Assembly: GCA_933228675.1 (NCBI GenBank) | Contig: OW121741.1 | Coordinates: forward strand, 74,706,629-74,770,628 | Source of the DNA: Stomorhina lunata | Taxonomy: Eukaryota; Arthropoda; Insecta; Diptera; Rhiniidae | Length of the DNA stretch: 64,000 bases | Reading direction: 5' to 3' | Part shown: positions 11,616 through 24,016 of the stretch, one piece after another | Position numbering within the stretch: position 1 is the first letter of the stretch | Layout: each line of letters opens with the position of its first letter | Program-made: the position numbers and the translations under genes | Notes under the pieces: model-generated | Told to the model about the DNA's origin: nothing | The model's database searches: none | The model's input: the letters and a program-made list of their open reading frames with translations, nothing else

Positions 11616-13900
11616 TTGAGAAAGAGGGCTGATCTTCAACATAATACCGATCTCCTAATGCCCTGGCTTCTCCTGCTATATGATGGCTGTCTTAGACTGT
11701 CTCACATACCAGAATCCTGGACCAGGTGCAACGTTGTCTTTATTCCTAAAGCAGGTAAAACCTCGCACACGAAACCTAAGGATTTCAGGCCTATTAGCCT
11801 TAGCTCATTCCTTCTTAAAACTTTGGAGCGTATCATTGAAGCTCATATTCGTGCTTCACTAGATTCGAGGCTCCTGTCCAACTCACAGCATGCCTACAAC
11901 AAAGGCAAATCAGTTGAGACAGCACTCCACTCATTAGTTAGTCATATTGAAAAATCTCTTGAGTTTGGCGAATTCACGCCTTCCTAGATATAGAGGGCGC
12001 CTTTAACAACATTAGACCTGAGTCGATCTTATCGGCAATGGAGGACTTAAGGGTCGACAAATCTATTATCTCGTTTGTAGATAAACTTCTCACCTATAGA
12101 GTCATCTGCTCAACCATGGGCACTACTACTGTTTATAAAGTAGCCTGTCGAGGTACTCCACAAGGAGGCGTACTATCACCTATTTTGTGGAACCTTGCCA
12201 TAAATAAACTACTCACTGAACTGGATTCTCTGAGATTTAACACCATCGCATACGCGGATGATGTTGCTATAGCAGTGTCAGGGAAATTTCTTAACACACT
12301 GTCACAACGTCTCGAAATAGATCATGACCTACTCTATCGATGGAGCGTCTCCAACGGCCTTGGAGTCAATCCAACTAAAACGGAACTTGTACTCTTCTCA
12401 CGTAAATACAAAATTCCCACCTTTACTCTTCCAAAATTAAGCAAGGTTGAACTTTCGCTCATTGACCATGCCAAATACCTGGGGGTCATCTTGGACTCAA
12501 AACTGTCCTGGAGCCTGAACACCCAACTTAGGGTGTCTAAAGCATCTATTGCACTATATTTGTGTAGAGGGGCCATTGGCAAAACCTGGGGTCTAAATCC
12601 CATTAACACTGCCTGGCTCTTCAACATGGTGGTTAAGCCTATATTAATGTATGGTGCGCTGGTCTGGTGGCCTGCACTTACCAAGGCAAACCAGTTGCAC
12701 TATTTTAAAAAAATATTGAGATCTGCCGCTCTAATGATTACCGGTGCTTTAAGAACTACACCATCTAAGGCACTCTTCATCATGCTAAACTGGCTCCCAG
12801 CTGAACTAATGGCAATGCAAATTGCTCTTAACTCGGCTGTCCGTCTCAGCACAATTGGAACCTGGTCCCACTCACAAATCGGACATTCCACCAACCTGGG
12901 CAAAATCACTAATATCCCCGAACATATAGACTACTGCATATCCACTCCTATCTTTGACAAATCCTTCACTGTGACTATCTCTGGAGAACCCCCATCCTTA
13001 GATGATGGCTGTCTAGAGGTTTACACTGATGGATCGAAGTCAAAGATAGGCGTAGGGGGGGGCTTCTTCATCCCATTGCTTGGGAAGGAAATCTGCTTTA
13101 GGCTCCCGGATCAATGCAGTGTCCTACAATCCGAGATTTCGGCTATCCACAAAGCAGTCAAATGGTTGAGATACCACAGAGTATACGACAGGGATATTCG
13201 CTTTTGTATCGACAGTCAGGCTGCAATAAAATCCCTATCTAATGTCCATACGACATCTGTTCTTACCAGCGAATGCCGGGCATCTCTTAACGAGATGGCG
13301 AGACATTGCAAAATCGAACTCTTATGGGTACCCGGGCACAACAACATACCTGGTAACTCCACCGCGGACAAACTTGCTAAATCCGGTGCTCTCCTGAGTC
13401 AGGATAGCATCGATCAATTTACGGGCTTACCGCTATCCGCCTGCAAATCAATAATTAGGCAATCACTTTATGCGTCAGCGCAAAACGAGTGGTCTTCGAT
13501 AACGAACTGCTCCACATCCAGGCAAACATGGCCCACCTACAACACTAAACGTTCAATTATCTTGGTAACTCTACCCCGTCATAGACTTCGCAATCTTATC
13601 TCGACCCTAACAGGGCAATGTGTTTTTGGGCTTCATGCCAGGAGACTTAATCTTCAATTTTATGACTACTGTCGCAGCTGTCACAACATAGAAGAGGAGG
13701 AGACAGTGACTCATCTTCTCTGTCACTGCCCCGCCCTCTCGACCCCTAGGGCTCTCTTTTTGGGGGCACTTTTTCTGCATGATTTATCGGATCTAGCGAG
13801 TATTGACATTCGTAAAATAGACTCATTTATCAGGGCTTCAGGATGGCTTGATCAGTCTCTCACTGATAGCCTGGCTTTTGAGTCCAGTAATAAACTCTAA
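11616..13900 (+). pseudogene. LINE pol, one frameshift in the RT
   Basis: Two open segments in different frames make up the polyprotein: 11616-11987 and 12038-13900 (620 codons). The frame changes at about 11977-11981, just before RT motif A, whose Asp is encoded in the second frame. The YADD box and the RNase H acidic residues are visible and intact. Without the N-terminal endonuclease and with the frameshift it should not be mobile. Related minus-strand remnants lie at 13949-14680 and 15726-17560. Confidence 0.85.
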
Positions 13901-13948
13901 AATATCGTACAGCATTCACTACTGTAGATCATGAAGTTCATCATGGAA
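11616..13948 (+). mobile_element. 5'-truncated LINE with RT and RNase H
   Basis: This is the 3' part of a non-LTR retrotransposon. The order of domains is the end of the RT fingers (KDFRPISLSS near 11790), RT motif A (FLDIEGAFN near 11982), RGTPQGGVLSP near 12150, the catalytic YADD near 12253, an RNase H domain (YTDGSKS near 13022, WVPGHNNIPGN near 13327) and a C-terminal Cys/His knuckle (CRSCHN...HLLCHC near 13675-13730). RNase H after RT points to the I/R1/LOA groups. The 5' end, with the endonuclease, is missing. No poly-A tail is obvious. Confidence 0.88.
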
Positions 13949-14680
13949 TCAACCTAGATGTCTGAGCCATTGATTTTGGAGCATTCCAGATTCGAGCGAA
14001 CCCGAATCTGGACATAGTCTGCAAAAGTCCCGAATGCTGCCATCCCATCTGCTTAGTCTAGAATTTAAGGCACAGTCTCCCGTCAAAATGCCTATACATC
14101 TTCTTAGACTTAGCCTATTCAGACCTAAATAGTAGAGTTTTGGTTCCAAAACTTGCCCAAATAGAAATGAAAGATAGGGAGAGCTATGTCCTAGTGAACC
14201 ATCGTGGTATAGCAGGTTAGTCATCCGCCTAGCATACCAGAGGCCCAAGTTCGATCCCTGGCCAGACTCACTTGAAAAAAAAGCGGCGGTTCACCTCATA
14301 ACTCAGCTAGTCACTGGTTATTGAGTATTTGGCTATGAAAAACTTATCTAACTAATGCATTTGCCGTTCGGAGCCGGCGTTAAAACGTAGGTCCCTTTCA
14401 ATGAGTCTAAAATAGAATCGGATGCAGCTCATTGTCTGAGAGAAGTACCCCTTGTTCCAATTAGAATGTTGTCGGGGAATTATCTTTAAATTAGGTCTTG
14501 TCTCGACCCTTGCCTAGCGACTTCTTCGTTGCCATTGATATCGCAGTGACCCGGAACCCAGCACAATTTTTTCTTATGACTAAATTACAGAACTAATAGG
14601 ACCAATCTACATTTTTTGACAAGTTTGAAGGTACTATGTCCTTGAAGCGTCTTAAGAGCAGCCTGGTTATATACATACAT
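13949..14680 (-). mobile_element. LINE remnant (RNase H and C terminus), split by a SINE
   Basis: Reading the minus strand from the right, 14680-14486 encodes a piece of RNase H (NQAALKTL, then CWVPGHCDINGNEEVA near 14530). After an interruption, 14195-13949 encodes the conserved C-terminal region (ILTGDCALNSRL, then FCRLC). The interruption is the SINE at 14196-14485. Stops are present in every frame. The sequence differs enough from the 11616-13948 element to be a second LINE family. Confidence 0.75.
14196..14485 (+). mobile_element. tRNA-derived SINE, copy 1
   Basis: The head has both internal RNA polymerase III promoter boxes in tRNA spacing: A box TGGTATAGCAGG at 14205-14216 and B box GTTCGATCC at 14249-14257. 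About 220 bases of tRNA-unrelated body follow. The body matches the reverse complement of 39885-40199, which defines the element. It is inserted in a minus-strand LINE remnant. No clean target duplication was found for this copy, and its 3' tail is short or lost. Confidence 0.82.
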
Positions 14681-15725
14681 ATATAGTCAAAGTTTTGAGC
14701 TTTCCATATTTTGTAGCTTTCCATGGCTTCACACATAACGAATTTTGTTGGAACATTTAACTTATTTGGTATCTTCCGAACCAATAAAGATATAGGAAAA
14801 TTATTTGGTGGGTAGATGTATTACCACTACAAATAACTGATCTTGCCAGAGCAACGACGATATAGAGTATATACGAATTAGGTTACATTTATTGGAAAGG
14901 AGATAGTAGAGAAAGGTGGTGAAAGGGAGAGATAAAGCTTTATATTATTCAACACTTTAATTACACATCAAATATATTTTTAGAGTAGTGATGTTGCGCC
15001 ACTTGTTGTTATTCAGACGCTTTTTTAAGCTTTGAAACCTTTCGCCAATTCTAGCCATTGCTACGATTTTTCATTATTCAGTCTTCCCCCAAAGCGTTGA
15101 ATTTTTATTTACGGAAAAGTACATTGGGTCAAGCTTGGAGTTTTTAATTGAAATCTTTGTTTTATAGATATACCTTTTAAAATTCTTCTAATAAACCTGA
15201 ACACAAAACTTGGTTTAATGGGACATTTAGAATTGCAGTCCGTTCGAAGAGGCTGCATTCAGAATCTGAATAAAAACACCGTCTCTGGTTTACAATGCAA
15301 AAAGGCTAGATCTTCATGTGCCAAAGACTGAGCCTCTATAAGGATCTGTAAAAGCATCACTGCTGTACTATAAATCTTACTGCACCCCGAGGCATATATG
15401 TATGTATTTAGATTTATGTGAGTACCTGCCTTGATGATATAACCTCATGGTGATCAAAAACACTTGGTGAGTTTTTAAGTGCACCCCCATAGTACGAAAA
15501 ATTTTCATGTATGGTATGTGTGACAAGCATGACACTTTGGCATTTCAGAGTACCAATTCGAAATCATGTTGTTTGGGCATGATTTCCTCCTTGGTTATGA
15601 GCGGAGCCTATCTAAACTCCTTCTGGTTTAGGAGTACGGCACCCGGTTCCAGTGCAACTTCACACCGAACGTAAGAGGCAGACAAGGCATCTTTTGTTCT
15701 CCCCGTAAAGAATCAGAAGCTCTTA
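14681..15725. other. No gene seen; old repeat debris
   Basis: No supported coding region. About 75 bases near 14995-15070 resemble 4600-4680. Short TA-rich microsatellite stretches (14665-14690, 15395-15420) are present. Confidence 0.4.
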
Positions 15726-17560
15726 CTAGAGTTCAAATAAATCAGATAAATTATGTAGAAAAGATGCACCCAAGTGAAGAGCCCTTAGATTTGCAAGAGC
15801 AGAACAGTGATAGAGGTGGTGAGTGACTGACTTTTCTTCAACGATGTTATAACAACTGCGACAGTAGTCGTTATTTTGAGAACTAAGTCTACGGTCATGC
15901 AACCCAAAAACGCTGTACCCTATTAAGGTTGATATCAAGTTGCGAATTCAATTGCGTGGTAAAGTTACCAAGCATTTTGAATGATTGCTAATGTAAATGG
16001 GTCATGTTTGCTTTTAAAACTGACATGTGGTTTTAGTAAACCAATTGTTCTAGGCTGACCCGTATAGAGATTGCCTTATTTCAGATTTGCAGACGGAAAG
16101 CGGCAAGCCCGTAAATTGGTCAATGTCTTCCTAACTAAGAAGGGTATTACATTTTGCAATTTTTTTCCAATAATAGAACCAAGTATATTATTATAACCAG
16201 AAATCCAGAAGAGTTCAATATAGCAAAGTCTCGCCATCTAATTGAGAGATACCCGGTATTCGCGATCGAGAACTGATGTATAAACATTATATATAAATTT
16301 TATGGCGACATGACTGTCGATACAGAACCGTATATATCTGTCGAATATTCTGTAGAATCTTAGCTACTTGACTTCCTTGTAAATAGCCGACATCTCAGCC
16401 TGAAGAGTACTACAGAGATTACTTTCTTAACTTTACTTATTACAGAGATAGGGAGCTTAAAACAGATATCCTTTCCTTATAAAAGGATAAAAAGCCTCCA
16501 CACCTCCTTGTTTGGTATGGGTCCATCCGTGTATACCTTCAGACACCCATCATCAGGAAAATAGGAAATATAGAGATAATCACTGTAAAGGATTTATCAA
16601 AGAGGGGTCTACGTTGTACTAGAAACTTCATCCAGAATTTTAGCATGGCCTTGGATGAATAAGGCCATACCCTAATAGTGCTTAGCCCGAATTTGGAATT
16701 AAGAGCTAAGCCGTTATTTTTACCGGGAGCCAGTTAAGCATAGCAAAGAGCGCCTTAGAAGGTGTGGTTCTAATGGCACCGGTGATCATAAGAGCAGAGG
16801 ATCTTAGTATTCTAACAAAAGAACCTCGCGATTTGCTTTGTTGAGTTCAGGCCACTAAACAAGCGTGCCATACATTAATATAGGGCCTTTACTATAGGCT
16901 TGAGAACCATTTGAAAAAGCTAGGCAGTACTTGTAGGATTTAAGCTCCAAATGTTACCTAGGCCTCTTCTGCATAAGTATAGTGCTATTGATAATTTATA
17001 CACTCTAGATTGAGTGTTTAGGCTCCAGGACAGATTTAAGTCCGCAATGACCTCAAGATATTTGGCATGGCCAGTGAGCATAAGTTTTACCGCATCCAAG
17101 AATGGAAGAGTAAATGTTGGTATTTTATATTTCCTAGATAAATATAAGTTTCGTTTTGGCGGGATTTACTCACAGGCCATTAGAAACACTCAATCGATGT
17201 AAGATATCAAGAGCTATTTTCATGAGCTGCGACAGGTTACAAAAACATTTATCTGAGACAGCTTTTGCAACATCGTTTACAAATGCGACGGGTATTAAAT
17301 CTCATGAAATCCAATTCCATGGGCAGTTTGTTAATAACAAGGTTCCACAAAAGAGGATAAAACTTCTCACAAACGACATACATTCGGCCAAAAATGATAT
17401 ACAGCTCTCATGTGTGGTCCGTTGCTCAAAGTATATTTTCGAGCTCGCATAGGAGCGGACAATAGTGCATAACAGTGAGTAGGGAAGCCAACTTTGATGA
17501 ATCACTAGAGCATCATTTCCATGTGAGTTGTGTTTTATTGTGCTATCGCTACTAGCAGTT
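15726..17560 (-). mobile_element. Degenerate LINE remnant, RT through C terminus
   Basis: The minus strand carries a decayed copy related to the element at 11616-13948. From the right, recognisable pieces are the RT segment equivalent to VLSPILWNLAINKLL (about 17310-17370), the region around the YADD box now changed to VND (about 17275), the segment equivalent to SWSLNTQ (about 17010-17060), the pre-RNase H segment (about 16530-16620) and the C-terminal Cys/His region YCRSCYNIVEE (about 15820-15880). Stops and indels are frequent throughout. Confidence 0.75.
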
Positions 17561-17660
17561 TAAGGATGATTTAGCAGTTAAAGGATGACTCAGCAGTTTT
17601 AGGATGACTCATCAGTTTAAGGATGAATCATCAGTTTTAGGATGACTCAGCAGTTGTTGG
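17556..17660. repeat. Minisatellite of about 21 bp
   Basis: About five units of the pattern AGCAGTTTTAGGATGACTC. The same minisatellite recurs at 21470-21655, on the far side of two mariner-like elements. Confidence 0.85.
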
Positions 17661-17809
17661 ATATTAATCAACGATTCTGATTGGTCTTAATTTGGTAAGC
17701 CCGAACTTATCTTGGTTATCCTTCATCTCAACTGTTGAAACTGACCACTTCGTGCTATTACCCGGGAACTACAATCTTTAATGTAAATAAATAAAGTCTT
17801 TGTTGAAGC

Positions 17810-17930
17810 TTCGCGAGCTCGTATAGGAGAGGACGATAGTTCCTATCAGTGAGTAGGGAATCACTAGCTCATCATCTTAATGTGATATGTGTTTAACTGT
17901 CCTTTCGCTACTACAACGACAAATGCTCTT
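17810..17930. repeat. Second copy of the 17445-17545 segment
   Basis: The sequence from GAGCTCGTATAGGAGAGGAC to the CTTTCGCTACTA string is a diverged copy of 17445-17545, at the 5' side of the minus-strand LINE remnant. It is LINE-derived or flanking duplicated DNA. Confidence 0.6.
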
Positions 17931-18240
17931 ATGATATAAGGGATATTGCTCCCCCAGTTATGACATAAAAAAATTCTGATCGAATGTCTACAAACATCAC
18001 TCCATCCATTCTCCTACCCTATTTTCAAGTTTTAACACAATGCATTGCATATGTAGGAGTCATCCCTTGAGTGTTGGTTCCATATCAAAATAGCAGTTTT
18101 TATACTGCGATGTCATCGGCGGAGTCATCCTAACCACCATCAAACGATGTCAGATCCCCCTGAGCCATGTCAGAAAAAACTCCTTGTTATAAGACAGATA
18201 TAAGACAGTATACCTTCTAACTTCTCGATATTACCTTATA

Positions 18241-19538
18241 TCGGGTGGTTAAATTTCAAGGGCCGATGTTGATTTTGAATAAAACACAAACTATTTAGGA
18301 AATTATTGTAATTTTGTTTTATTATGATATATTGGTATAACTCAATTATGTACGGAACAAAATATAGGCCAAAGGGGCGCCGCGACCACGGCGGCACACC
18401 TCCATCCGATGGTCCAAATTTTCGATGACCCTGAGGCATAATGGAGGTTCTATGCCGTTAATGTGCCGAATTATCTCATCCTTTAGCTCTTGAATTGTTG
18501 CTGGCTTATCGACGTACACATTTTCTTTCAAATAACCCCAAAGAAAAAAGTCTAACGGTGTCAAATCACATGATCTTGGCGGCCAATTGACATTACGTGA
18601 GATAACACGGCCATTGAATTTGTTGCGCAAAAGAGCCATTGTTTCGTTAGCTGTGTGGCAAGTGGCACCGTCCTGCTAAAACCACATATCGTCCACATCC
18701 ATATCTTCCAATTCGGGCCATAAAAAGTTCGTTATCATCTCACGATAGCGAACACCATTCACAGTAACTGCCTGACCGGCCTTATTTTGGAAAAAATACT
18801 GCCCGATGATGCCGCCAGCCCATAAACTCCACTAAACAGTCACTCTTTGTGGGTGCATTGGCTTTTCGACAATCACTCTTGGATTCTCATTCGCCCAAAT
18901 GCGCCAATTCTGTTTATTGACGAATCTACTGAGGTGAAAATGTGCCTCATAACTGAAGATGATTTTCTTCGAAAATTGATCATCCACTGTTGCCATTTCT
19001 TGCTACCATTCTGCCCATTCACGACGTTTGGAATGGTCAAGAGGCTTTAGTTCTTGAGCCAATTGCGCCTTTTAAGCGTGTAAATGCAAGTCTTTATGCA
19101 TAATGTTCATCGACGACGAGCGTGAGAGGTGCAATTGTTGGGCACGATGACGAGTTGAGGTGGACGGCTCTTCAGCCACACTATCGCGAACAGCAGCAAT
19201 ATTTTCTGCAGTACGAGCTATACGAGCATGCACTGGAGTTCTTACATCTTCTAAAGACCCGGTTTGCTCGAATTTTTCCACGATTTTTGCGATTAAACGC
19301 ACATCTGGACGATCGAATTGACCAAAAAAATCACAAAGTGCACGATATGCATTTTGATTTGAACGCCCATTTTCATAATAAGTCTGGATAACCTTAACAC
19401 GTTTCTGGATTGTGTATCTCCCCATGGTTCAAATTGAGTAAGTAAGTAATAGAGAAATGTCAAATAAAATTCGGAAAAAAACTTGGCGTTTAGGTGTGGT
19501 TCACATTCAACATCGGCCCTTACAATTTAACCACCCTT
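18241..19538 (-). mobile_element. Mariner-family element A
   Basis: A 1298-bp element with terminal inverted repeats of about 32 bp (GGGTGGTTAAATT, two variable bases, then AAGGGCCGATGTTGA) and the expected TA duplication at 18239-18240 and 19539-19540. The transposase remnant is on the minus strand. Size, TA target and encoded protein all fit the IS630/Tc1/mariner superfamily. Confidence 0.93.
18346..19425 (-). pseudogene. Transposase of element A, inactivated
   Basis: The frame starts with MGRYTIQKRVKVIQTYYENG at 19425 (helix-turn-helix DNA-binding region). It runs through an IIFS-x-EAHF block, a second-Asp block QDGATCH and the third-Asp block DLTPLDFFLWGY. The first catalytic Asp is replaced by Tyr (SYEAHF). 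At least three in-frame stops are present: in the stretch before the SYEAHF block, in the TV-stop-W segment, and directly before QDGATCH. A frame change lies near 19072. The last two Asp are separated by 39 residues, because two residues found in element B just before NWPPRS are missing. It cannot encode an active enzyme. Confidence 0.88.
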
Positions 19539-19540
19539 TA

Positions 19541-19990
19541 CAAAGCGGCTCGGAATACATTTATAAAATTATTCATAACTTCGCTAGATAATCCACAACA
19601 AAAGAGTGGACAAATTTCAAATATTTCTATTATTTTCAATTTTAAAAATCCCACTTTAAAGTTTTTATATCGAAGTATTCAACTATTGCATGTGCGAGTA
19701 TTTATTCAATTTGTATGGCTCAAACATTCAAATTCTTAGTAAAAATTAAAATTAATAACATTCGCTAAAATCACCACCAAAAAGATTATGCAAAAATAGT
19801 TTGTAACAATTTTACACACGACTCCCCCTTAAAAACATCATCATAACAATTGAAATTGAAATAATTGGCTATTACGAAGCGTGTTGGGTATTGCGGAAAA
19901 TGCGTGGGCATAACTTTACGCTTTGGCCTATTTTGTGATGGGTCAAATGTAACTGAAAATATAAAAATTATACAATAAACAAAATTATAG
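19541..19990. other. Spacer between two mariner elements
   Basis: AT-rich DNA with no supported gene. Confidence 0.5.
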
Positions 19991-19992
19991 TA

Positions 19993-21289
19993 ATGGGTGT
20001 TTTTTTTAGAGGTATAGAACTTCGAATTGAAATAAAACACAAGAAAATCGTTTTAATGTCCATCAATTTGGCTTTATTGGAAGAATAATTTTATGCCATT
20101 AATGTAGATTTCGGGCATGTGGCCGCCGCGGCTGGCTCGAATAAAGCCAATTCTACAGGTCCAATTTTCAACTACTTTTTAGAGCATATGGGGCCGTATG
20201 TTGGCAATAACGCCACGAATGTTGGCTTCCAAGTCCCCTAACGTTTATGGTTTGTTGGCGTAGACGAGCGACTTCACATATCCCCAAAGAAAATAATCCA
20301 GTGGTGTCAAATCGCACGATCTTGGTGGCCAATTGACAGGTCCATTCCGCGAAATTATGCGCTCATCGAATGTTTCCTTCAATAAATCAATTGTGACGTG
20401 CGCTGTGTGGCATGTAGCGCCGTCTTGTTGGAACCACAACTCATCCACATTCATGCCATCCAATTGGGGAACAAAATAGTCGGTTATCATGGCTCTATAT
20501 CGGTCTCCATTTATGGTAACTGACCGTCCAGCATTATTTCGGAAGAAGTATGGCCCAATGACTCCACCAGCCCATAGAGCACACCAAACAGTCAGCTTTT
20601 GTGGATGTAATGGCGTCTCAAGGGTCTCATGTGGATTCTCTTCACTCCAAATGCGGCAATTTTGCTTGTTGACGTAGCCATTCAACCAAAAATGAGCCTC
20701 ATCACTGAACAAAATTTTGCGATAAAAATCAGCATCGAGATCAATCTCATTTTCGGCCCATACACCAAAATCACGACGCATTGCATGGTCTCGCGGCTTT
20801 AATTCTTGCACAAGCTGGATCTTGTAAGGTCGCAAGCCAAGATCTTTGCGCAAAATCTTCCATAAAGTTGACGGACAAAGCTCCAATTGCTGTGCACGGT
20901 AGCGAATCGATTAATTCGGGTCCTCTTCAACACTTTGCTCTACAGCGGCAATTGTTTCTTCGGTGCGCACTGTTCGACGTCGCTGCGGATGCGTATTATC
21001 ACATAGAGTAAACGTAGTGCGAAAACGATCCATGGTTAACCAAATTAATTGCTCTGATGGACGATTATGTCGACCATAAAATGGACGGAGCTTGCGGTAA
21101 ACTTCGCGAACTGAACCATTATTTTCGAAATAAATTTGCACGATTTGCAAGCGTTGTTCTTTTGTCAACCTGTTCATGATGAAATGGCAAACCAAACTAA
21201 ATATTAATCACTTGACAGCTGACAAAATGGCCGCCAGTTAAAAAAGTGATGCCAACTTAAAGTTCTATACCTCAATAAAAAACACCCGA
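19993..21289 (-). mobile_element. Mariner-family element B (DD41D type)
   Basis: A 1297-bp element with inverted terminal repeats (GGGTGTTTTTT, then GAGGTATAGAACTT) and a TA target duplication at 19991-19992 and 21290-21291. It encodes a nearly full-length transposase on the minus strand. The terminal repeats differ from those of elements A, C and D. Confidence 0.93.
20074..21195 (-). pseudogene. DD41D-type transposase, broken only by stops
   Basis: The reading frame is continuous from about 21195 to 20074 except for three in-frame TAA codons, at 20911-20913, 20245-20247 and 20179-20181. Helix-turn-helix motifs occupy the first third (NRLTKEQRLQIVQIYFENNG). The catalytic Asp residues sit in ILFSDEAHF, FQQDGATCH and DLTPLDYFLWGY, and all three are present. 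There are 41 residues between the second and third Asp, the spacing of the DD41D (rosa) group of mariner relatives. The lack of frameshifts suggests it was active recently. A start at NRLTKEQ (Met at 21177) is as likely as the one at 21195. Confidence 0.87.
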
Positions 21290-21469
21290 TAGTCAAGAAC
21301 AAACATTTTGATAGCCTAAGCGAATGATATATGTACACTATATATATAGGGTCTTTCATTAAGAGCTTTCTATTTTGGTTGGTTGTAACCTTTATATCCC
21401 TTTAATACCAGACAGTTTTTAAAAAGTATCAAAGAAGTGTAATTTTTTCAAATCTGAAGAAATCTATAG
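21290..21469. other. No gene seen
   Basis: Short AT-rich spacer containing a TATATATA run. Confidence 0.4.
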
Positions 21470-21655
21470 TTTTAAGATGATTCAGCAGTTAAAGAATGAC
21501 TCAGAAGTTCAGGATGACTCATTAGTATTAGGATGACTCACCACTGGAATAACTAAGTAGTTTTAGGAAGGCTTATCAGTTTTAGGATAACTCAGTAATT
21601 TAAGGATAAATCAGACGTTTGAGGATGAGTCAGCAGTTTTAGGATGACTCAACTT
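21470..21655. repeat. Minisatellite of about 21 bp, second locus
   Basis: About eight degenerate units of the pattern AGCAGTTTTAGGATGACTC, the same family as 17556-17660. Confidence 0.82.
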
Positions 21656-23990
21656 GACTTTTTCGACCCTTAAAATCCGAAACAACCTATTTGGGATTTT
21701 TTTTTTTCATGTGAACTGCTTCCGGTATCATTTTTGTTTCAATGTTCATTGTAGAAGTTACATATGGTTTAAAAATGGACCAAAAATAATTAGATCTCAA
21801 GACAGTTTAATTTTTATTTATATTAATTTCGATTTGGGTGTTGTTTCTCCCTTTTTTACCCCCAAAATAAAAAAATCCTTATACAAGTTGTATATTTTTT
21901 ATATCTATCGATATCACTATAAATTTGTATTCTAGCAGTATTGAGTAAAATAGTATCCAAATAACGAAAACACATTTTCTAACCTCAATTTGTTTCCCGT
22001 TTTTACCCCATAACACAAAGAAGTACATAAGACATGTGTAATATATTTTAATGTTTATCAACTGCGGCATAAATAATGTTTGAATGTTTATTGGTTCATA
22101 TATCTTTTGAACCAAGAAAAAGTACCAAAATTAGTTATTACCTTTTAACATCGTTTGTCACATTTTCGAAAAAAGTACCAAATAAAGGAGACTTTATTTT
22201 TGAAGTTGATCTAAATCCAATTTAAATTTGATTACTATCGCTTTTGTTTTCTTTTACATAACGTCATCATATGCTCCCTTTTTTACCCTTTTACACCCAC
22301 CAAAACGACGAATTTCCAAAAAGTACCGAATACTTTCCATTTAATTTTGATTACTGATGTCAAAGCAATTTTTCTTTTGTTTTTATCCCTTTCAACTAAG
22401 GAGTTAAATGTTACCGATTTTTTACCTTTTTTTACCCTCAAAAAGGTACCAAACACGAGTTTAATATTTCTTATAAATCGAAAAAGTACCAAATACTTAT
22501 ATGATAATTTTTGATGTCTATTGATTTTGGATCAATTTTATTTTCTATGTTTATTGGTTCAAAATGTAAACAAGTGTCAAAAAAGTACCAAAATTTTGTT
22601 TTTAGCCTTTTTTTTACTCCCTATTTGTCATATTTTCGAAAAAAAAACTACTAAAAACGATTCAATTTTTTTAATTAATCTAAATCCAATTTAAATCTTA
22701 TTTTTATTGCTATTTCTATTTCCCTCTTTACCCTCTTTCAACCCCAAAGCGACGAATTCTCATTGCAATTTCACTTTTGTTTTCTTCTACCCTCTTAAAA
22801 GTACCCAATACATATTTTATATTATTTTAAATTGTTATTGATTGTGGTATAATTTGAATTTATTGGTTCAAAAAGTATACATGGGACAAAATAGTACCAA
22901 ACTTTTGGTTTTATCCTTTTTTACGTTCATTTCCCATTAGTCCAAAAAGTACCAAATACATGTTTGATATTTATTGATTGCTGATTTATTTTGTTTGTTT
23001 GTTTATTGGCTCAAAATGTAAACATGTAAATGTAAAAAAAGTACCAACATTTTGTTTCTGCCCTTTTTACCCCCTATTTGTCCCTAAAAAGTCCTAAACA
23101 CTACTCAATTTTTTAAAGGTTAATCTAAACGCAATTAAAATTTTGTTTTTATAGCTATTTTTTTTGCTATTTTTACCCTTTTACAATCCCAAAGCGTACA
23201 ATTTTCAAAATGTACCAAGGAACTATCCTTTTATTTTTTTGGTAATCTCAACGAAATTTCACTTTTGTTTTCTTCTATCCTCTAAAAAGTACCAAATACA
23301 TGTTTAATATTATTTTTGATTTTTATTGATTGTGGTATAATTTTTGTTTATTGGCTCAAAACGTATTCATTGGACAAAATAGTACCAAAATTTTGTTTTT
23401 TGACCTTTTTTAATTTCCTGTTTGTCCCATTTTTCAAAAAGTGCCCTTATAATAAAACTATTATTATGGTTATATAGTTTTTTTTTTCAAAAAGTGCCCT
23501 TATAATAAAACTATTATTATAGTTATATAGTTTTAATTGCGGATATACTATTATTCATTACCAAATTTACCCCTTTTTACCCCATAAAAGGCCGAATTTA
23601 AAAAACGTACCGAATACGAGTTCTTTTTTATTTTTCTTGTGATCTTGTTTTTATCCCATTAATTGTTTATAACGTTTCCGATTATTTCCTTTTAAACACT
23701 TCAATTGAAAAAAGTACCAAACACGTGTTTAATGTCAATCGACCTCTCCATAAACTATTTTTCCGGCTTGATTGGTTTAAATGTATTTAAAGGTTAATAA
23801 CAAAAAAAAACTTTAGGATAGGCTAAAGTTTGTGGTTCAAATTTGGACTCTTTTACCCCTTAAACGCACGTATTTGAAAAAGTACCTTTTATTTTTTTGC
23901 TGAAATCTTTCTTCCCCTTTTGTTAGGAGTTATTACGTTACAGATTTTTGTCTTTTTTACTCCCTAAATTAAACCTATCCTAGATTTTTC
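21656..23990. repeat. Degenerate GTACC repeat, block 1
   Basis: Many diverged copies of a unit of 110-160 bp, each marked by AAAAAGTACCAAA, a TTTTTACCC run and a GTTTATTGGTTCAAAA-type string. This is the same family as the interior of the Helitron-like element at 25389-30715, but more decayed and without recognisable ends. No gene is supported; the open frames inside are by-products of the repeat. Confidence 0.8.
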
Positions 23991-24016
23991 TTTCCCATAA
24001 ATGGATTGCGGTTTAA

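Noticed and set aside
12334..12909. Minus-strand frames of 116 and 69 codons
   Set aside because: Opposite-strand shadows of the LINE reverse transcriptase.
13949..14248. 99-codon minus-strand frame as a gene
   Set aside because: It joins LINE C-terminal sequence to SINE sequence by chance; neither part is a host gene.
14196..14270. tRNA gene suggested by A and B boxes
   Set aside because: No anticodon arm or closed acceptor stem, and the same 300-bp body occurs at 39885-40199 with a target duplication, so it is a SINE.
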